DNA of 64,000 nt, taken from positions 186,001 to 250,000 of the forward strand of contig JAHHHF010000064.1 of NCBI GenBank assembly GCA_019359495.1, in the 5' to 3' direction. This document shows, piece after piece, positions 1 through 7,956 of this stretch. How positions within the stretch are numbered: position 1 is the stretch's first letter; each line of letters starts with the position of its first letter. The notes beneath the pieces were generated by a model. That model was not told where the DNA came from, ran no database searches, and saw only the letters and a list, made by a program, of their open reading frames with translations. The position numbers were made by a program, and so were the translations under genes. Source of the DNA: Goleter apudmare HA4340-LM2. Lineage in GTDB: Bacteria > Cyanobacteriota > Cyanobacteriia > Cyanobacteriales > Nostocaceae.

Positions 1-67
1 ATGCAAGCAGCGCACTCTAGCATTTTTAGCGATCGCCGAGCAAGATCAAACTAGACACATCTGAAAA

Positions 68-256
68 TTAATCAATCGGTAATTCAGCATTAAAGCCAGA
101 AGCACCTGTCAGCAAAAGACGCAACGCACGATGAACATACTCTTCCCATGATTCAGGTGTGGGAAAGATCAGTGCATAGAGCATAATTGCACTCATAGTG
201 TCGAAGACTAGTCCGGGATCTAAATCTGCTTTTCGTCCTGCTTTCAGGCAGAGTCA
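68..256 (-). pseudogene. TetR-family regulator, C-terminal fragment
   Basis: On the minus strand the stretch reads LKAGRKADLDPGLVFD followed by an MLYALIFPTPESWEEYVHRAL-like tail and a stop at 68-70. This resembles the C-terminal ligand-binding part of cyanobacterial TetR regulators (about 60 residues). Reading upstream in frame, a TGA appears at about 256, so the helix-turn-helix half is missing. The fragment abuts the truncated AraC gene on the opposite strand, so the two broken regulators probably meet at one rearrangement junction near 250-265. Family assignment is by resemblance only. Confidence 0.5.
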
Positions 257-267
257 TAGAAGGGGGA

Positions 268-981
268 ATGCAGATAGGGGAAGGATATATGCACATCGCT
301 GGTAGCGGTGTTCAACGAAAAGTGACGGTAGAGTTTCCCAAATCCCGAAGTATAGGCGTTGACATTAATATGTCTGCTGATTTGCTAGCAACTTTTTTCT
401 CTGATGAACAGGGAGAAATTCCCCAGGAGTTGCGTTTTTTGGCAAAGGGTAACGATTGGCAGACATTACTTTACCCGAAGATTACCACAGGTGTTCAAGG
501 TGTAGCACAGCAAATCATCAACTGTCCCTACCAGGGGATAACAAAGCGAATGTATTTGCAAACAAAGGTGTTGGAACTGATTAGGTTGCAATTATTTCCT
601 ATTTTAGCGGAGCAGGATAAACAGCAGCGATCGCCACGACTGAAAGCAGAAACCACCGCCCGAATTAATTATGCAAGGGAAATTTTACTCTCCCGTCTGG
701 AGAATCCGCCATCATTGTTGGAACTAGCGCAGATGGTAGGGGTGAGCGATCGCACTCTTCGACGTGGATTTAAAGAACTGTTTGGCACTACAGTACTTAA
801 CTACTTAATTGAAAAACGTATGCAACACGCCCAGCAACTTCTGCGGGAAGGTGATCTCAGCGTTGCTGAAGTCGCTAACCTCGTTGGTTATTCCCATCTA
901 AGCCAATTTGCTGGAGTTTTTAGACGGAAATTTGGGATCACACCTAGTCAATGTTTTTTGGGTAAAAAGTCCGTATCGTGA
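268..981 (+). CDS. AraC-family transcriptional regulator, N-terminally truncated
   Basis: The 237-residue product carries a complete C-terminal AraC DNA-binding domain with two helix-turn-helix units (about 150-175, SLLELAQMVGVSDRTLRRGF, and about 198-226, SVAEVANLVGYSHLSQF). Residues 1-120 match only the second half of the usual effector domain, including the CPYQGITKRMYLQTKVLEL segment typical of cyanobacterial PchR-like iron regulators. Such proteins are normally about 320-340 residues, so roughly 100 N-terminal residues are missing. The sequence upstream belongs to a TetR fragment on the other strand. It lies directly ahead of the TonB receptor, as these regulators usually do. The ATG at 268 has GGGGG upstream but may be fortuitous; the gene may be a pseudogene or a constitutive DNA-binding remnant. 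Confidence 0.7.
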   Translation: MQIGEGYMHIAGSGVQRKVTVEFPKSRSIGVDINMSADLLATFFSDEQGEIPQELRFLAKGNDWQTLLYPKITTGVQGVAQQIINCPYQGITKRMYLQTKVLELIRLQLFPILAEQDKQQRSPRLKAETTARINYAREILLSRLENPPSLLELAQMVGVSDRTLRRGFKELFGTTVLNYLIEKRMQHAQQLLREGDLSVAEVANLVGYSHLSQFAGVFRRKFGITPSQCFLGKKSVS

Positions 982-1193
982 TAGTGATGCCGGATTTAGA
1001 TAGACGGAACTAGTAACTCTCTTTTAGACTCAGTTTTGTTGATATTAAAAATTATTTGCAATAGCAGTTTTTGTGCTTTCTCTTCTCACTCATGGCTACT
1101 TCTTTTTCAAGGAGTGGTCAAATAAATCCTGTTTTGGGGATTGGAGGGATCTAAATAGAGAACTGTTATCAGAGGAAATTAACAAACTGGCGT

Positions 1194-1201
1194 AAGAGGA
1201 G
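1194..1201 (+). promoter_or_regulatory. Ribosome binding site fixing the receptor start
   Basis: AAGAGGAG ends 5 nt before ATG at 1207 but only 2 nt before the alternative GTG at 1204, favouring 1207 as the start of the TonB receptor. Confidence 0.6.
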
Positions 1202-1206
1202 TTGTG

Positions 1207-3867
1207 ATGAAGCTTTGGCAGGTGTGGGTGTTGATGAGTCTTTTGGGATGTTTGAGTGCTGTAGCTATTCAACCAGTGAAGGCGCAGGAAAACAAGGAAG
1301 GAAGAAAGGTAAATATTTCATCAATTAACGAAGAAGAAAAAACGTCTTTGCAGAACGCGGCAAAAATTCCTCAACTCAGTGAGATAGAGCTTCCTAATAC
1401 TAGTGCCAGAATGCTGGTGCAGTCGCCAGCACCAACTAATCCCCCTGCCCAGGAGAGTGTTATCCAAGTGACGGGAGTGGAAGCTAAACCCACCGATAAA
1501 GGTGTGGAGGTGATTTTAAAGACGACTGATGGAGACAAACTGCAAATTACAAATCGCAGTGCTGAGAATAATTTTATTGCAGATATTCCTAATGCTCAAT
1601 TACGTTTACCCAATGGCGATGGGTTCACATTTCGTTCGGAAAAACCCAGCCAGGGAATTACTGAGATAACAGTCACTAACTTAGACGCAAATACTATCCG
1701 GGTGACGGTGATAGGTGAGAAAGCTTTACCAACCGTTGAGTTATTTGACAGTGACGAGGGTTTGATTTTTGCTTTGACACCTGCAACAACAGCCATGCAG
1801 CCACCACAGCAGCCGACGAGTGAAACACCACAAGAAGAACCATCAACACCGCAGGATGAGCCGATTGAATTGGTGGTAACGGGAGAACAGGATGGTTATC
1901 GCGTACCGAATGCGTCAACCGCCACCAAAACTGATACACCATTGCGCGATATTCCCCAATCGATTCAAGTTGTACCGCAACAGGTATTGCGCGATCGCAA
2001 CATCAGAGGCATCACTGAAGCAGTAGAAACCGTCAGTGGTGTTGTTGAAGGTGCGGATAGTATCACAAGATTTATCAGAGGATTTAGTACAGATAATGTT
2101 GGCTCCGCATCACAACTCCGAAACGGCTACCGCATCGGAAATAGTCAAAATGGGCTTATCCCAGAAGAACCGACTGTAGCGATCGAGCAAGTGGACATCC
2201 TCAAAGGACCTGGCTCTGTCTTGTTTGGCGCTTTAGAACCCGGTGGAACCATCAACACGATCACCAAAAAGCCCTTGAGGGAGCCTTTTTACCAGCTTGC
2301 TTTTGAAGCAGGGAATTATGGGTTTTATCAGCCCAGCATTGATCTATCGGGTCCATTGACGGCTGATAAAACGGTTCTCTATAGGTTTATTGCCGCCTAT
2401 AACGGTACAGATGGTTACTTTGACGGTGGTGGCAAGAACAATACCTTGATCGCTCCTTCAATTAGCTTGAAGTTGGGAGACAGAACTAGCCTGGACTTAT
2501 TCTATCAGTACAGTCGATTTGCTGGAGATCTCTATGGGGGGCTTCAAACTGTGGCGCTCAGTGATGGTCGTCTTGCACCCAGAGGCATTAATGTCTGGGG
2601 TAATCCCGATCTGACCTTTGACGACCGAAAAAGTCATCAGTATGGTTTCGAGTTAAAGCACAACTTTAACGCTAACTTGCAGCTTCGCAGCGCCTTTTCC
2701 GCCAACAATTTGATAATTTCAGAGCAACGATTTGCCGTCCCTATCGGAGTTATGGACGATCGTTTTGTAGATCTTTTCTACCTCGATCGTTCCAGATTAA
2801 GTAATATTTATTTTGGACAGATCGACCTGGTTGGTAAGTTCAATACAGGCTCAATCACACACCAACTTGTAGTCGGTTTTGATGTGATGGATGATTCTCA
2901 AAAGTTTGAATCTTTCAGCAGTCGAACCCCCTTGCCGCCGATCGATTTGCTGAGTCCAAGCTACGGCGTGGCAAGACCCACCGATTTGGTTCCAGGGTTT
3001 AAGTTTGAGCAATTGACTCGATCGTACGGGGTCTACCTTCAGGATCAGATTGAGTTTAGTAAGAACTGGAAGCTACTGATTGGCGGTCGCTATGATTGGG
3101 TATCCAATGAATTTGAAAATCTTGTTAATAACACTGATGAGCCAGCAGTCAAGGATGGTGCTTTCAGCCCGCGCCTTGGGTTAGTGTATCAGCCCAGCGA
3201 TACTGTTTCTTTCTATGCCAGCTATAGCAGTTCGTTTCTCCAGACGACATCATTCAGCCCAGATCAGATATTTGAGCCAACCAGAGGCACGCAGTATGAG
3301 GTTGGGATTAAAACAGACTTTCTCGATAAGAGGCTTTCAGCGACCTTGGCCGCCTATCACCTGACGAAAACCAATGTGGTTACAGCCGATCCCAATAACC
3401 CATTTCTTTCTATTCAAACCGGAGAGCAGCGGAGTCAAGGAATTGAGCTAGATGTTGCAGGTGAGATTTTACCTGGGTGGAGGGTTATTGCTTCCTATGC
3501 TTACACGGATGCAGAGATCACCAAAGATAATACCTTTTCGGTTGGTAATCGACTGAATAATGTACCCTATAATCAAGCCAGCCTGTGGACAACATATCAA
3601 ATTCAGCAGGGCGATCTTAAAGGTTTAGGATTTGGCTTAGGACTGTTTTATATTGGTGAGCGTCAAGGTGATTTAGATAACTCATTTGAACTTGATGATT
3701 ATCTGCGTACTGATGCGGCACTTTACTATCGTCGAGATGGGTTCAGAGCCGGAATTAATGTTCGCAATTTGTTTGATGCAGACTATGCTGCTTTCGGAAG
3801 TGGCTCAACCAATATTCGCAGAGGTCAACCTTTTACAATCACAGGTTCGATAAGCTGGGAGTTTTAA
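1207..3867 (+). CDS. TonB-dependent ferric-siderophore receptor with N-terminal AMIN domain
   Basis: Outer-membrane gated channel for ferric siderophores. In order it has a signal peptide (about 1-27, ending VKAQ); a cyanobacterial leader with IPQLSEIELPNTSARMLVQ; an AMIN domain (about 85-195, beginning VIQVTGVEAKPTDKGVEV); and a Pro/Gln/Glu-rich linker with a TonB-box-like ELVVTGEQ. A plug follows (about 240-355, with TPLRDIPQSIQVVPQQVL and EQVDILKGPGSVLFG), then a 22-strand barrel ending ITGSISWEF with the terminal Phe used by the BAM machinery. About 886 residues is normal for AMIN-fused cyanobacterial siderophore receptors (FhuA/FecA-like). The neighbouring regulator, binding lipoprotein and ABC genes support siderophore uptake; the ligand cannot be read from sequence. 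Confidence 0.93.
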   Translation: MKLWQVWVLMSLLGCLSAVAIQPVKAQENKEGRKVNISSINEEEKTSLQNAAKIPQLSEIELPNTSARMLVQSPAPTNPPAQESVIQVTGVEAKPTDKGVEVILKTTDGDKLQITNRSAENNFIADIPNAQLRLPNGDGFTFRSEKPSQGITEITVTNLDANTIRVTVIGEKALPTVELFDSDEGLIFALTPATTAMQPPQQPTSETPQEEPSTPQDEPIELVVTGEQDGYRVPNASTATKTDTPLRDIPQSIQVVPQQVLRDRNIRGITEAVETVSGVVEGADSITRFIRGFSTDNVGSASQLRNGYRIGNSQNGLIPEEPTVAIEQVDILKGPGSVLFGALEPGGTINTITKKPLREPFYQLAFEAGNYGFYQPSIDLSGPLTADKTVLYRFIAAYNGTDGYFDGGGKNNTLIAPSISLKLGDRTSLDLFYQYSRFAGDLYGGLQTVALSDGRLAPRGINVWGNPDLTFDDRKSHQYGFELKHNFNANLQLRSAFSANNLIISEQRFAVPIGVMDDRFVDLFYLDRSRLSNIYFGQIDLVGKFNTGSITHQLVVGFDVMDDSQKFESFSSRTPLPPIDLLSPSYGVARPTDLVPGFKFEQLTRSYGVYLQDQIEFSKNWKLLIGGRYDWVSNEFENLVNNTDEPAVKDGAFSPRLGLVYQPSDTVSFYASYSSSFLQTTSFSPDQIFEPTRGTQYEVGIKTDFLDKRLSATLAAYHLTKTNVVTADPNNPFLSIQTGEQRSQGIELDVAGEILPGWRVIASYAYTDAEITKDNTFSVGNRLNNVPYNQASLWTTYQIQQGDLKGLGFGLGLFYIGERQGDLDNSFELDDYLRTDAALYYRRDGFRAGINVRNLFDADYAAFGSGSTNIRRGQPFTITGSISWEF

Positions 3868-3913
3868 TCGACGAGAACGATAAGTCATTAATTGATTGCG
3901 GACAACTAAGAAA

Positions 3914-4921
3914 ATGAGTGCGATCGCCAACGCAATATATCGTTTGAAAAAGCCATTTTTATTAATGGCTCTTTCTTTGATTTTAATTACAGCTTGTTAC
4001 CAACCTGTCATCCAAAAATCTAACATCTCAACAGAAAATTCAGAAGGTTATACTAAGTGCCGAATTGTTCAACATAAGCTCGGTGAAAGCTGCATTCCTA
4101 CTCATCCAAAACGAATTGTAATATTAGATGAATATTACCTTCTTGATATTGTATCAGCACTAGATATAAAGCCAGTGGGTTTTGCTCGTTGTTTTCTTTG
4201 TATCCCTTCTGATACTCTTAGTAAATTTGTTGCCGATATTCCAGATGTAGGTGATATTGGGACACCTTCTTTGGAAAAAATTCTCATTTTAAAGCCCGAT
4301 CTCATTTTAGGACTGGAATGGCAAGCAAAGTTCTATCCGCTACTGTCTAAGATTGCACCTACAGTGATGATAGAAAATCCTGAAACGAATGGATTTAAGA
4401 AAACGCTAAAGTATTTAGCAAAAATTCTGGATAAGAGCGATCGCGTCGAGGAAATATTGGCTGAATACAATCAGCGAATTCAAAATTTTCGGCAACAGTT
4501 AGGAGAAAAACTAAAAACTAAGACAGTATCTATACTTAGCGCTAGCGTTTCTTCATTTTATATTGAGAGACCAGGATTTACTATTTATAGTCAGGTCGTG
4601 AGCGATGTCGGTATACAGTTTATTCCTGCTTATAAGGATCTAAAAAATAATCGCACATTACTAAACATCGAGATTTTACCTGACTGGGATGCTGATTTTT
4701 TGTTTGTTTTACAAAATTCTAAAAGACAATCTAAATACCTTCAATTTATATTTAAACAACCCATCTGGTCAACATTAAAATCTGTGCAGAATAACCAAGT
4801 TCATATAATAACTTTGGATGTGTGGGGTCCAATTACGGCTACTCGATTTATTGATGACCTCTATAGATATTTCATCAATACACCCTCTATCCGTACATTG
4901 AAAACAAAGTCAGTAGCATAG
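3914..4921 (+). CDS. Iron-siderophore ABC transporter substrate-binding lipoprotein
   Basis: Periplasmic binding protein of the FecB/FhuD class III fold. A lipoprotein signal ends in LILITAC (Cys28 from the ATG at 3914), giving a membrane-anchored protein. The start CRIVQHKLGESCIPTHPKRIVILDE is the typical opening of this family, followed by GDIGTPSLEKILILKPDLILG, the usual second strand-helix unit. Total about 335 residues, normal. An upstream in-frame TTG at 3896 exists, but ATG 3914 places the hydrophobic segment correctly. It sits 46 bp after the TonB receptor and is probably co-transcribed with it. The ABC partner genes lie downstream beyond an inserted reversed gene. No FecCD-type permease is present in the window. 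Confidence 0.9.
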   Translation: MSAIANAIYRLKKPFLLMALSLILITACYQPVIQKSNISTENSEGYTKCRIVQHKLGESCIPTHPKRIVILDEYYLLDIVSALDIKPVGFARCFLCIPSDTLSKFVADIPDVGDIGTPSLEKILILKPDLILGLEWQAKFYPLLSKIAPTVMIENPETNGFKKTLKYLAKILDKSDRVEEILAEYNQRIQNFRQQLGEKLKTKTVSILSASVSSFYIERPGFTIYSQVVSDVGIQFIPAYKDLKNNRTLLNIEILPDWDADFLFVLQNSKRQSKYLQFIFKQPIWSTLKSVQNNQVHIITLDVWGPITATRFIDDLYRYFINTPSIRTLKTKSVA

Positions 4922-5043
4922 AGTCGATGGAGAATATACAGTCTGCTAATTTCATGCAAATTCCTCCTATAGCTCCCATATTGATTGATGAAAATGCTCA
5001 ATAGACGACTCTATTTTTTACTTTTGCTGATAGTTAAAGCATT

Positions 5044-5127
5044 ATGAAAATCGGACTACAGCAACACTGGAAATTACTTGTAGATTATCTCAAACCCCAA
5101 AAAGGAAGAGTAATCAAATTAGCGATC
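5044..5127 (+). repeat. 84-bp direct repeat, left copy
   Basis: About 98 percent identical to 6124-6207, in the same orientation, so both begin at an ATG of the same ABC gene. The two copies bracket the reversed Rpn/DUF2887 gene. High identity suggests a recent duplication. Confidence 0.9.
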
Positions 5128-5263
5128 ACACCAAACAAAGAATACTCCCATCGAGATTACACTCGTGTACTTCACCACAGCAGACGAAAGTACCAGCAGC
5201 GCATATCAAGCAAAGGTAGAGGTTAAAGGTTCTGTAATTACAGTAGCTATGCCGTCAGGCTGA
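5044..5263 (+). pseudogene. Chimeric remnant: ABC-transporter 5' end fused to the tail of an unrelated gene
   Basis: Bases 5044-5127 repeat the first 84 bases of the intact ABC gene at 6124 with only two mismatches. The match ends exactly inside a HIP1-like GCGATC. After the junction a different frame (5132-5263) reads QTKNTPIEITLVYFTTADE and ends ITVAMPSG before TGA. It looks like the C-terminal 43 residues of another, unrecognised, probably exported beta-rich protein. Neither part is complete and the frames differ, so this is a rearrangement scar. Its 3' end overlaps the end of the convergent nuclease-like gene by 9 bp. Confidence 0.75.
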
Positions 5264-6046
5264 TCGCGCAGCTTCTTTAACTTCTGCAACCTCTAATTCT
5301 AGGGCTTCTGCAACCTGTTCCAAAGTTAACCCTAACTTCAATAACCGAGGTACTGCTTCGAGTTTACTCTCAAAGCGCCCCTTACGCTCTCCATCTTCCA
5401 AGCCTTCTTGGTAAACCCTGGTTTGTTTCAAATCGCCTAATCCTAACATTGCCTGAATCTCCGCTTGACTCTTTTGAGGAAACTTATAAACAATGATTGT
5501 CTCTATTAATTCTACTAATTTTCTCCTGACCTGTTCATCAGGAACTTGTCTACTCCTCTCAATTAAACTCCGAGCTTTTACACTGGCCTGTTTTGGTGAT
5601 TCCACTACCAATGTGAGAGTTCCTAAACCAATTGATTGATTAGCTAAGTCTCTCAACTCATCTAAATAAATTACTTGCACTCGTTGACTTTCAAAAAACT
5701 CCCAATAGCGTATCGGGATACCAGGATCGAGGCGGCGACTCATCCAAATCACAGTTCCTCGCCAATCGTTGCGTATTTCCGTCTTATCCAGATACATAAA
5801 AATTTCTGTGAGCAGGCGGGAATAAAGTCCGGGGTCTGGTTGAAACTGAAATTCAGTGAAATGAATGGGAAGTTCTAAATCTGGCTGTTTGGGTAAAAAT
5901 GCCCCATCAATCCGAAAATTTGTTTGCTTGACTTCTACCGATACAAATTCATACGCTTCTGCTTCTACTGGAGATTGACCTAGCAATTCAAAGAAAACGC
6001 CGGGAAATGTTTTGAACAGTCGGTAGAGAATTGAATCAGTTTTCAC
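5255..6046 (-). CDS. Rpn/DUF2887-family PD-(D/E)XK nuclease-like protein
   Basis: A 263-residue protein of a family very abundant in cyanobacteria, annotated as Rpn recombination-promoting nuclease/putative transposase or DUF2887. It opens MKTDSILYRLFKTFPGVFFELLG, then has RIDGAF (Asp47) and FTEFQFQ (Glu65-x-Gln67), which fit a PD-(D/E)XK-like active site. The middle carries YLDELRDLANQS and the C-terminal part is Arg/Glu-rich and helical (residues 200-263, with EGLEDGERKGRFESKLE and a final helical repeat). It is oriented against its neighbours and splits the iron-uptake series. Nuclease activity is known for E. coli RpnA; here it is inferred. Confidence 0.8.
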   Translation of the reverse strand: MKTDSILYRLFKTFPGVFFELLGQSPVEAEAYEFVSVEVKQTNFRIDGAFLPKQPDLELPIHFTEFQFQPDPGLYSRLLTEIFMYLDKTEIRNDWRGTVIWMSRRLDPGIPIRYWEFFESQRVQVIYLDELRDLANQSIGLGTLTLVVESPKQASVKARSLIERSRQVPDEQVRRKLVELIETIIVYKFPQKSQAEIQAMLGLGDLKQTRVYQEGLEDGERKGRFESKLEAVPRLLKLGLTLEQVAEALELEVAEVKEAARSA

Positions 6047-6123
6047 ACACTAAAAAAAGCTACATAGGGAAATCAATATATCAAAATATATTCGCATTAA
6101 ATAGGCATAATTAAGCGTAAAAT

Positions 6124-6207
6124 ATGAAAATCGGACTACAGCAACACTGGAACTTACTTGTAGATTATCTCAAACCCCAACAAGGAAGAGTAATCAAATT
6201 AGCGATC
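6124..6207 (+). repeat. 84-bp direct repeat, right copy
   Basis: Forms the first 28 codons of the intact ABC gene; partner of 5044-5127. The two copies diverge immediately after the shared GCGATC. Confidence 0.9.
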
Positions 6208-7869
6208 GCTCTGCTCGCCAACATCGGACTACAATTAGTCAGCCCCCAAATTCTGCGTTACTTTATTGATACAGCCGTAATTGGTGGTTCTGGGCAAAAC
6301 TTATTGTTGACCGCCTTGCTATATGTTGGTGTGGCTTTAGTAACTCCAGTCACATCCATTGCTGCTACTTACTACGGCGAAAACGTCGCCTGGAGAGCCA
6401 CTAATACTTTACGTGCTAACTTAGTTGAGCATTGTTTGAGACTAGATTTATCTTTTCATAAGTTTTGTACGCCCGGTGAATTAGTAGAACGGATAGACGG
6501 TGATGTTCACACACTCGCGCAATTTTTCTCGAAATTTACTATTTACGTATTCGGCAATTTGCTGCTGATGTTGGGTATTATTTTCGTTCTGTTTGCAGAA
6601 GATTGGCGAACAGGTTTGGCTACTACATTGTTTGCTCTAATAGCATTGTCTACTCTGATGAGTCTGCGTTCCATCGCCGTTCCCCATTGGAGAATTTATC
6701 GCCAAATTAGTGCCGAATTTTTTGGCTTCGTGGGTGAACAACTTGCTGGGATGGAAGACATTCGAGCTAATGGAGCTAAAAGTTATGTCATGCAACGCTT
6801 CCATAAAATTTTACAAGACTGGTTGCCCATCTTTCATAAAGCCCGCTTTGCCGACACCATTCTCTGGGGTACAACTAACGGTATCTTTACTCTAGGTAAT
6901 GCGATCGCCTTAAGCATGGGCGCATACCTTTGGAGTCAAAATATTATTACTATCGGTACAGTCTACCTGCTCTACTATTACGCCGATTTGCTGGGACAAC
7001 CAATTGAGCGACTTCGCACCCAATTTGAAGACCTCCAACAAGCAGAAGCCAGCATTTATCGCATTCAAGACTTATTGCAAGTTCAATCTCAACTCAGTGC
7101 TGGCGGCAAAGAACAACTTTCTCATGGCGCACTTTCCGTAACTTTTGAAAACGTCTCATTTAGCTACAATGACCAGGAATTGGTATTGCAAAATATATCC
7201 TTTGATTTACCTCCAGGTCATGTATTAGGTTTACTAGGACGTACAGGTAGTGGTAAATCTTCCTTGGCGCGGTTATTACTGAGATTATATGACCCACAAT
7301 CAGGCTCTATTCGGTTGGGAGGTATACCTATTAACCAAACTCCTTTAACAGATTTACCAAGCCTTGTGGGATTAGTCACTCAGGATGTGCAACTGTTTCA
7401 AACTACAGTACGTAATAATCTCACGTTTTTTGACCAGAATATTAGTGACGAACGCATATATGAAACCTTAGAAAAGTTGGAATTATCAGCATGGTTACAC
7501 TCATTACCCCAAGGTTTAGATACAAATTTGGGGCCAGACAGTAGCGGTTTATCTGCGGGACAGGCTCAGTTATTAGCATTTACGCGTGTGTTTCTCAAAG
7601 ACCCTGGTTTAGTAATTTTAGACGAAGCATCCTCTCGCCTCGACCCAACCACCGAGAAACTCATTGAAAAGGCTATAGACAAATTATTAATTGGCCGTAC
7701 CAGCATTATTATTGCTCATAGATTGACGACAGTAGAAAAAGCAAATCAAATTTTGATTTTAGAACAAGGTCAAATTATTGAATACGGTAAACGAGAAAAA
7801 TTAGCCCAAAATTCTCACTCGCGTTTTTCCCAGTTACTAAAAACAGGTTCTATCGATTTATTAACCTAA
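6124..7869 (+). CDS. ABC transporter, fused permease/ATPase (canonical half)
   Basis: An exporter-fold half-transporter of 581 residues: a six-helix transmembrane domain (about 20-300) then a nucleotide-binding domain (about 340-575). Walker A GRTGSGKSS lies near 372, the signature is LSAGQ near 476 (Ala instead of the first Gly), Walker B LVILDEAS retains the catalytic Glu, and the switch His is in IIIAHRL. With the next gene it probably forms a heterodimer. Exporter-fold ABC pairs beside TonB receptors resemble YbtPQ/IrtAB siderophore importers, so inward transport of ferric siderophore is plausible, though export is not excluded. The gap to the next start is 87 bp. Confidence 0.88.
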   Translation: MKIGLQQHWNLLVDYLKPQQGRVIKLAIALLANIGLQLVSPQILRYFIDTAVIGGSGQNLLLTALLYVGVALVTPVTSIAATYYGENVAWRATNTLRANLVEHCLRLDLSFHKFCTPGELVERIDGDVHTLAQFFSKFTIYVFGNLLLMLGIIFVLFAEDWRTGLATTLFALIALSTLMSLRSIAVPHWRIYRQISAEFFGFVGEQLAGMEDIRANGAKSYVMQRFHKILQDWLPIFHKARFADTILWGTTNGIFTLGNAIALSMGAYLWSQNIITIGTVYLLYYYADLLGQPIERLRTQFEDLQQAEASIYRIQDLLQVQSQLSAGGKEQLSHGALSVTFENVSFSYNDQELVLQNISFDLPPGHVLGLLGRTGSGKSSLARLLLRLYDPQSGSIRLGGIPINQTPLTDLPSLVGLVTQDVQLFQTTVRNNLTFFDQNISDERIYETLEKLELSAWLHSLPQGLDTNLGPDSSGLSAGQAQLLAFTRVFLKDPGLVILDEASSRLDPTTEKLIEKAIDKLLIGRTSIIIAHRLTTVEKANQILILEQGQIIEYGKREKLAQNSHSRFSQLLKTGSIDLLT

Positions 7870-7894
7870 TAAAAGTTAAGAAAATATTCTTTCT

Positions 7895-7917
7895 CCCTCT
7901 CCTTAGTAAGGAGAGGG
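7895..7917. repeat. Perfect short palindrome (CCCTCTCCTTA / TAAGGAGAGGG)
   Basis: An 11-bp perfect inverted repeat with a 1-base centre between the two ABC genes. It is followed by GATGGGGTGGGG, a repeat frequently seen in cyanobacterial spacers. It could form a hairpin in the mRNA between the two partner genes. It lacks a T-run, so a terminator role is unlikely. Confidence 0.7.
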
Positions 7918-7956
7918 ATGGGGTGGGGTTTTACAAATAAAGAACTACACATAATC

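Noticed and set aside
1-54. 17-codon ORF at the window start
   Set aside because: Too short and cut by the window edge; no homology visible.
982-1206. Fur-box-like A/T-rich palindrome near 1040-1065 (GATATTAAAAATTATTTGCAA)
   Set aside because: Matches the 7-1-7 Fur consensus only loosely; the background is A/T rich.
4927-5004. 25-codon ORF (MENIQSANFMQIPPIAPILI...)
   Set aside because: Has a start and stop but no clear ribosome site, and could be random; a short peptide cannot be excluded.
7918-7956. Upstream ATG for the second ABC gene
   Set aside because: Lies within a dispersed GAGAGGGATGGGGTGGGG repeat; ATG 7957 gives a normal N terminus.
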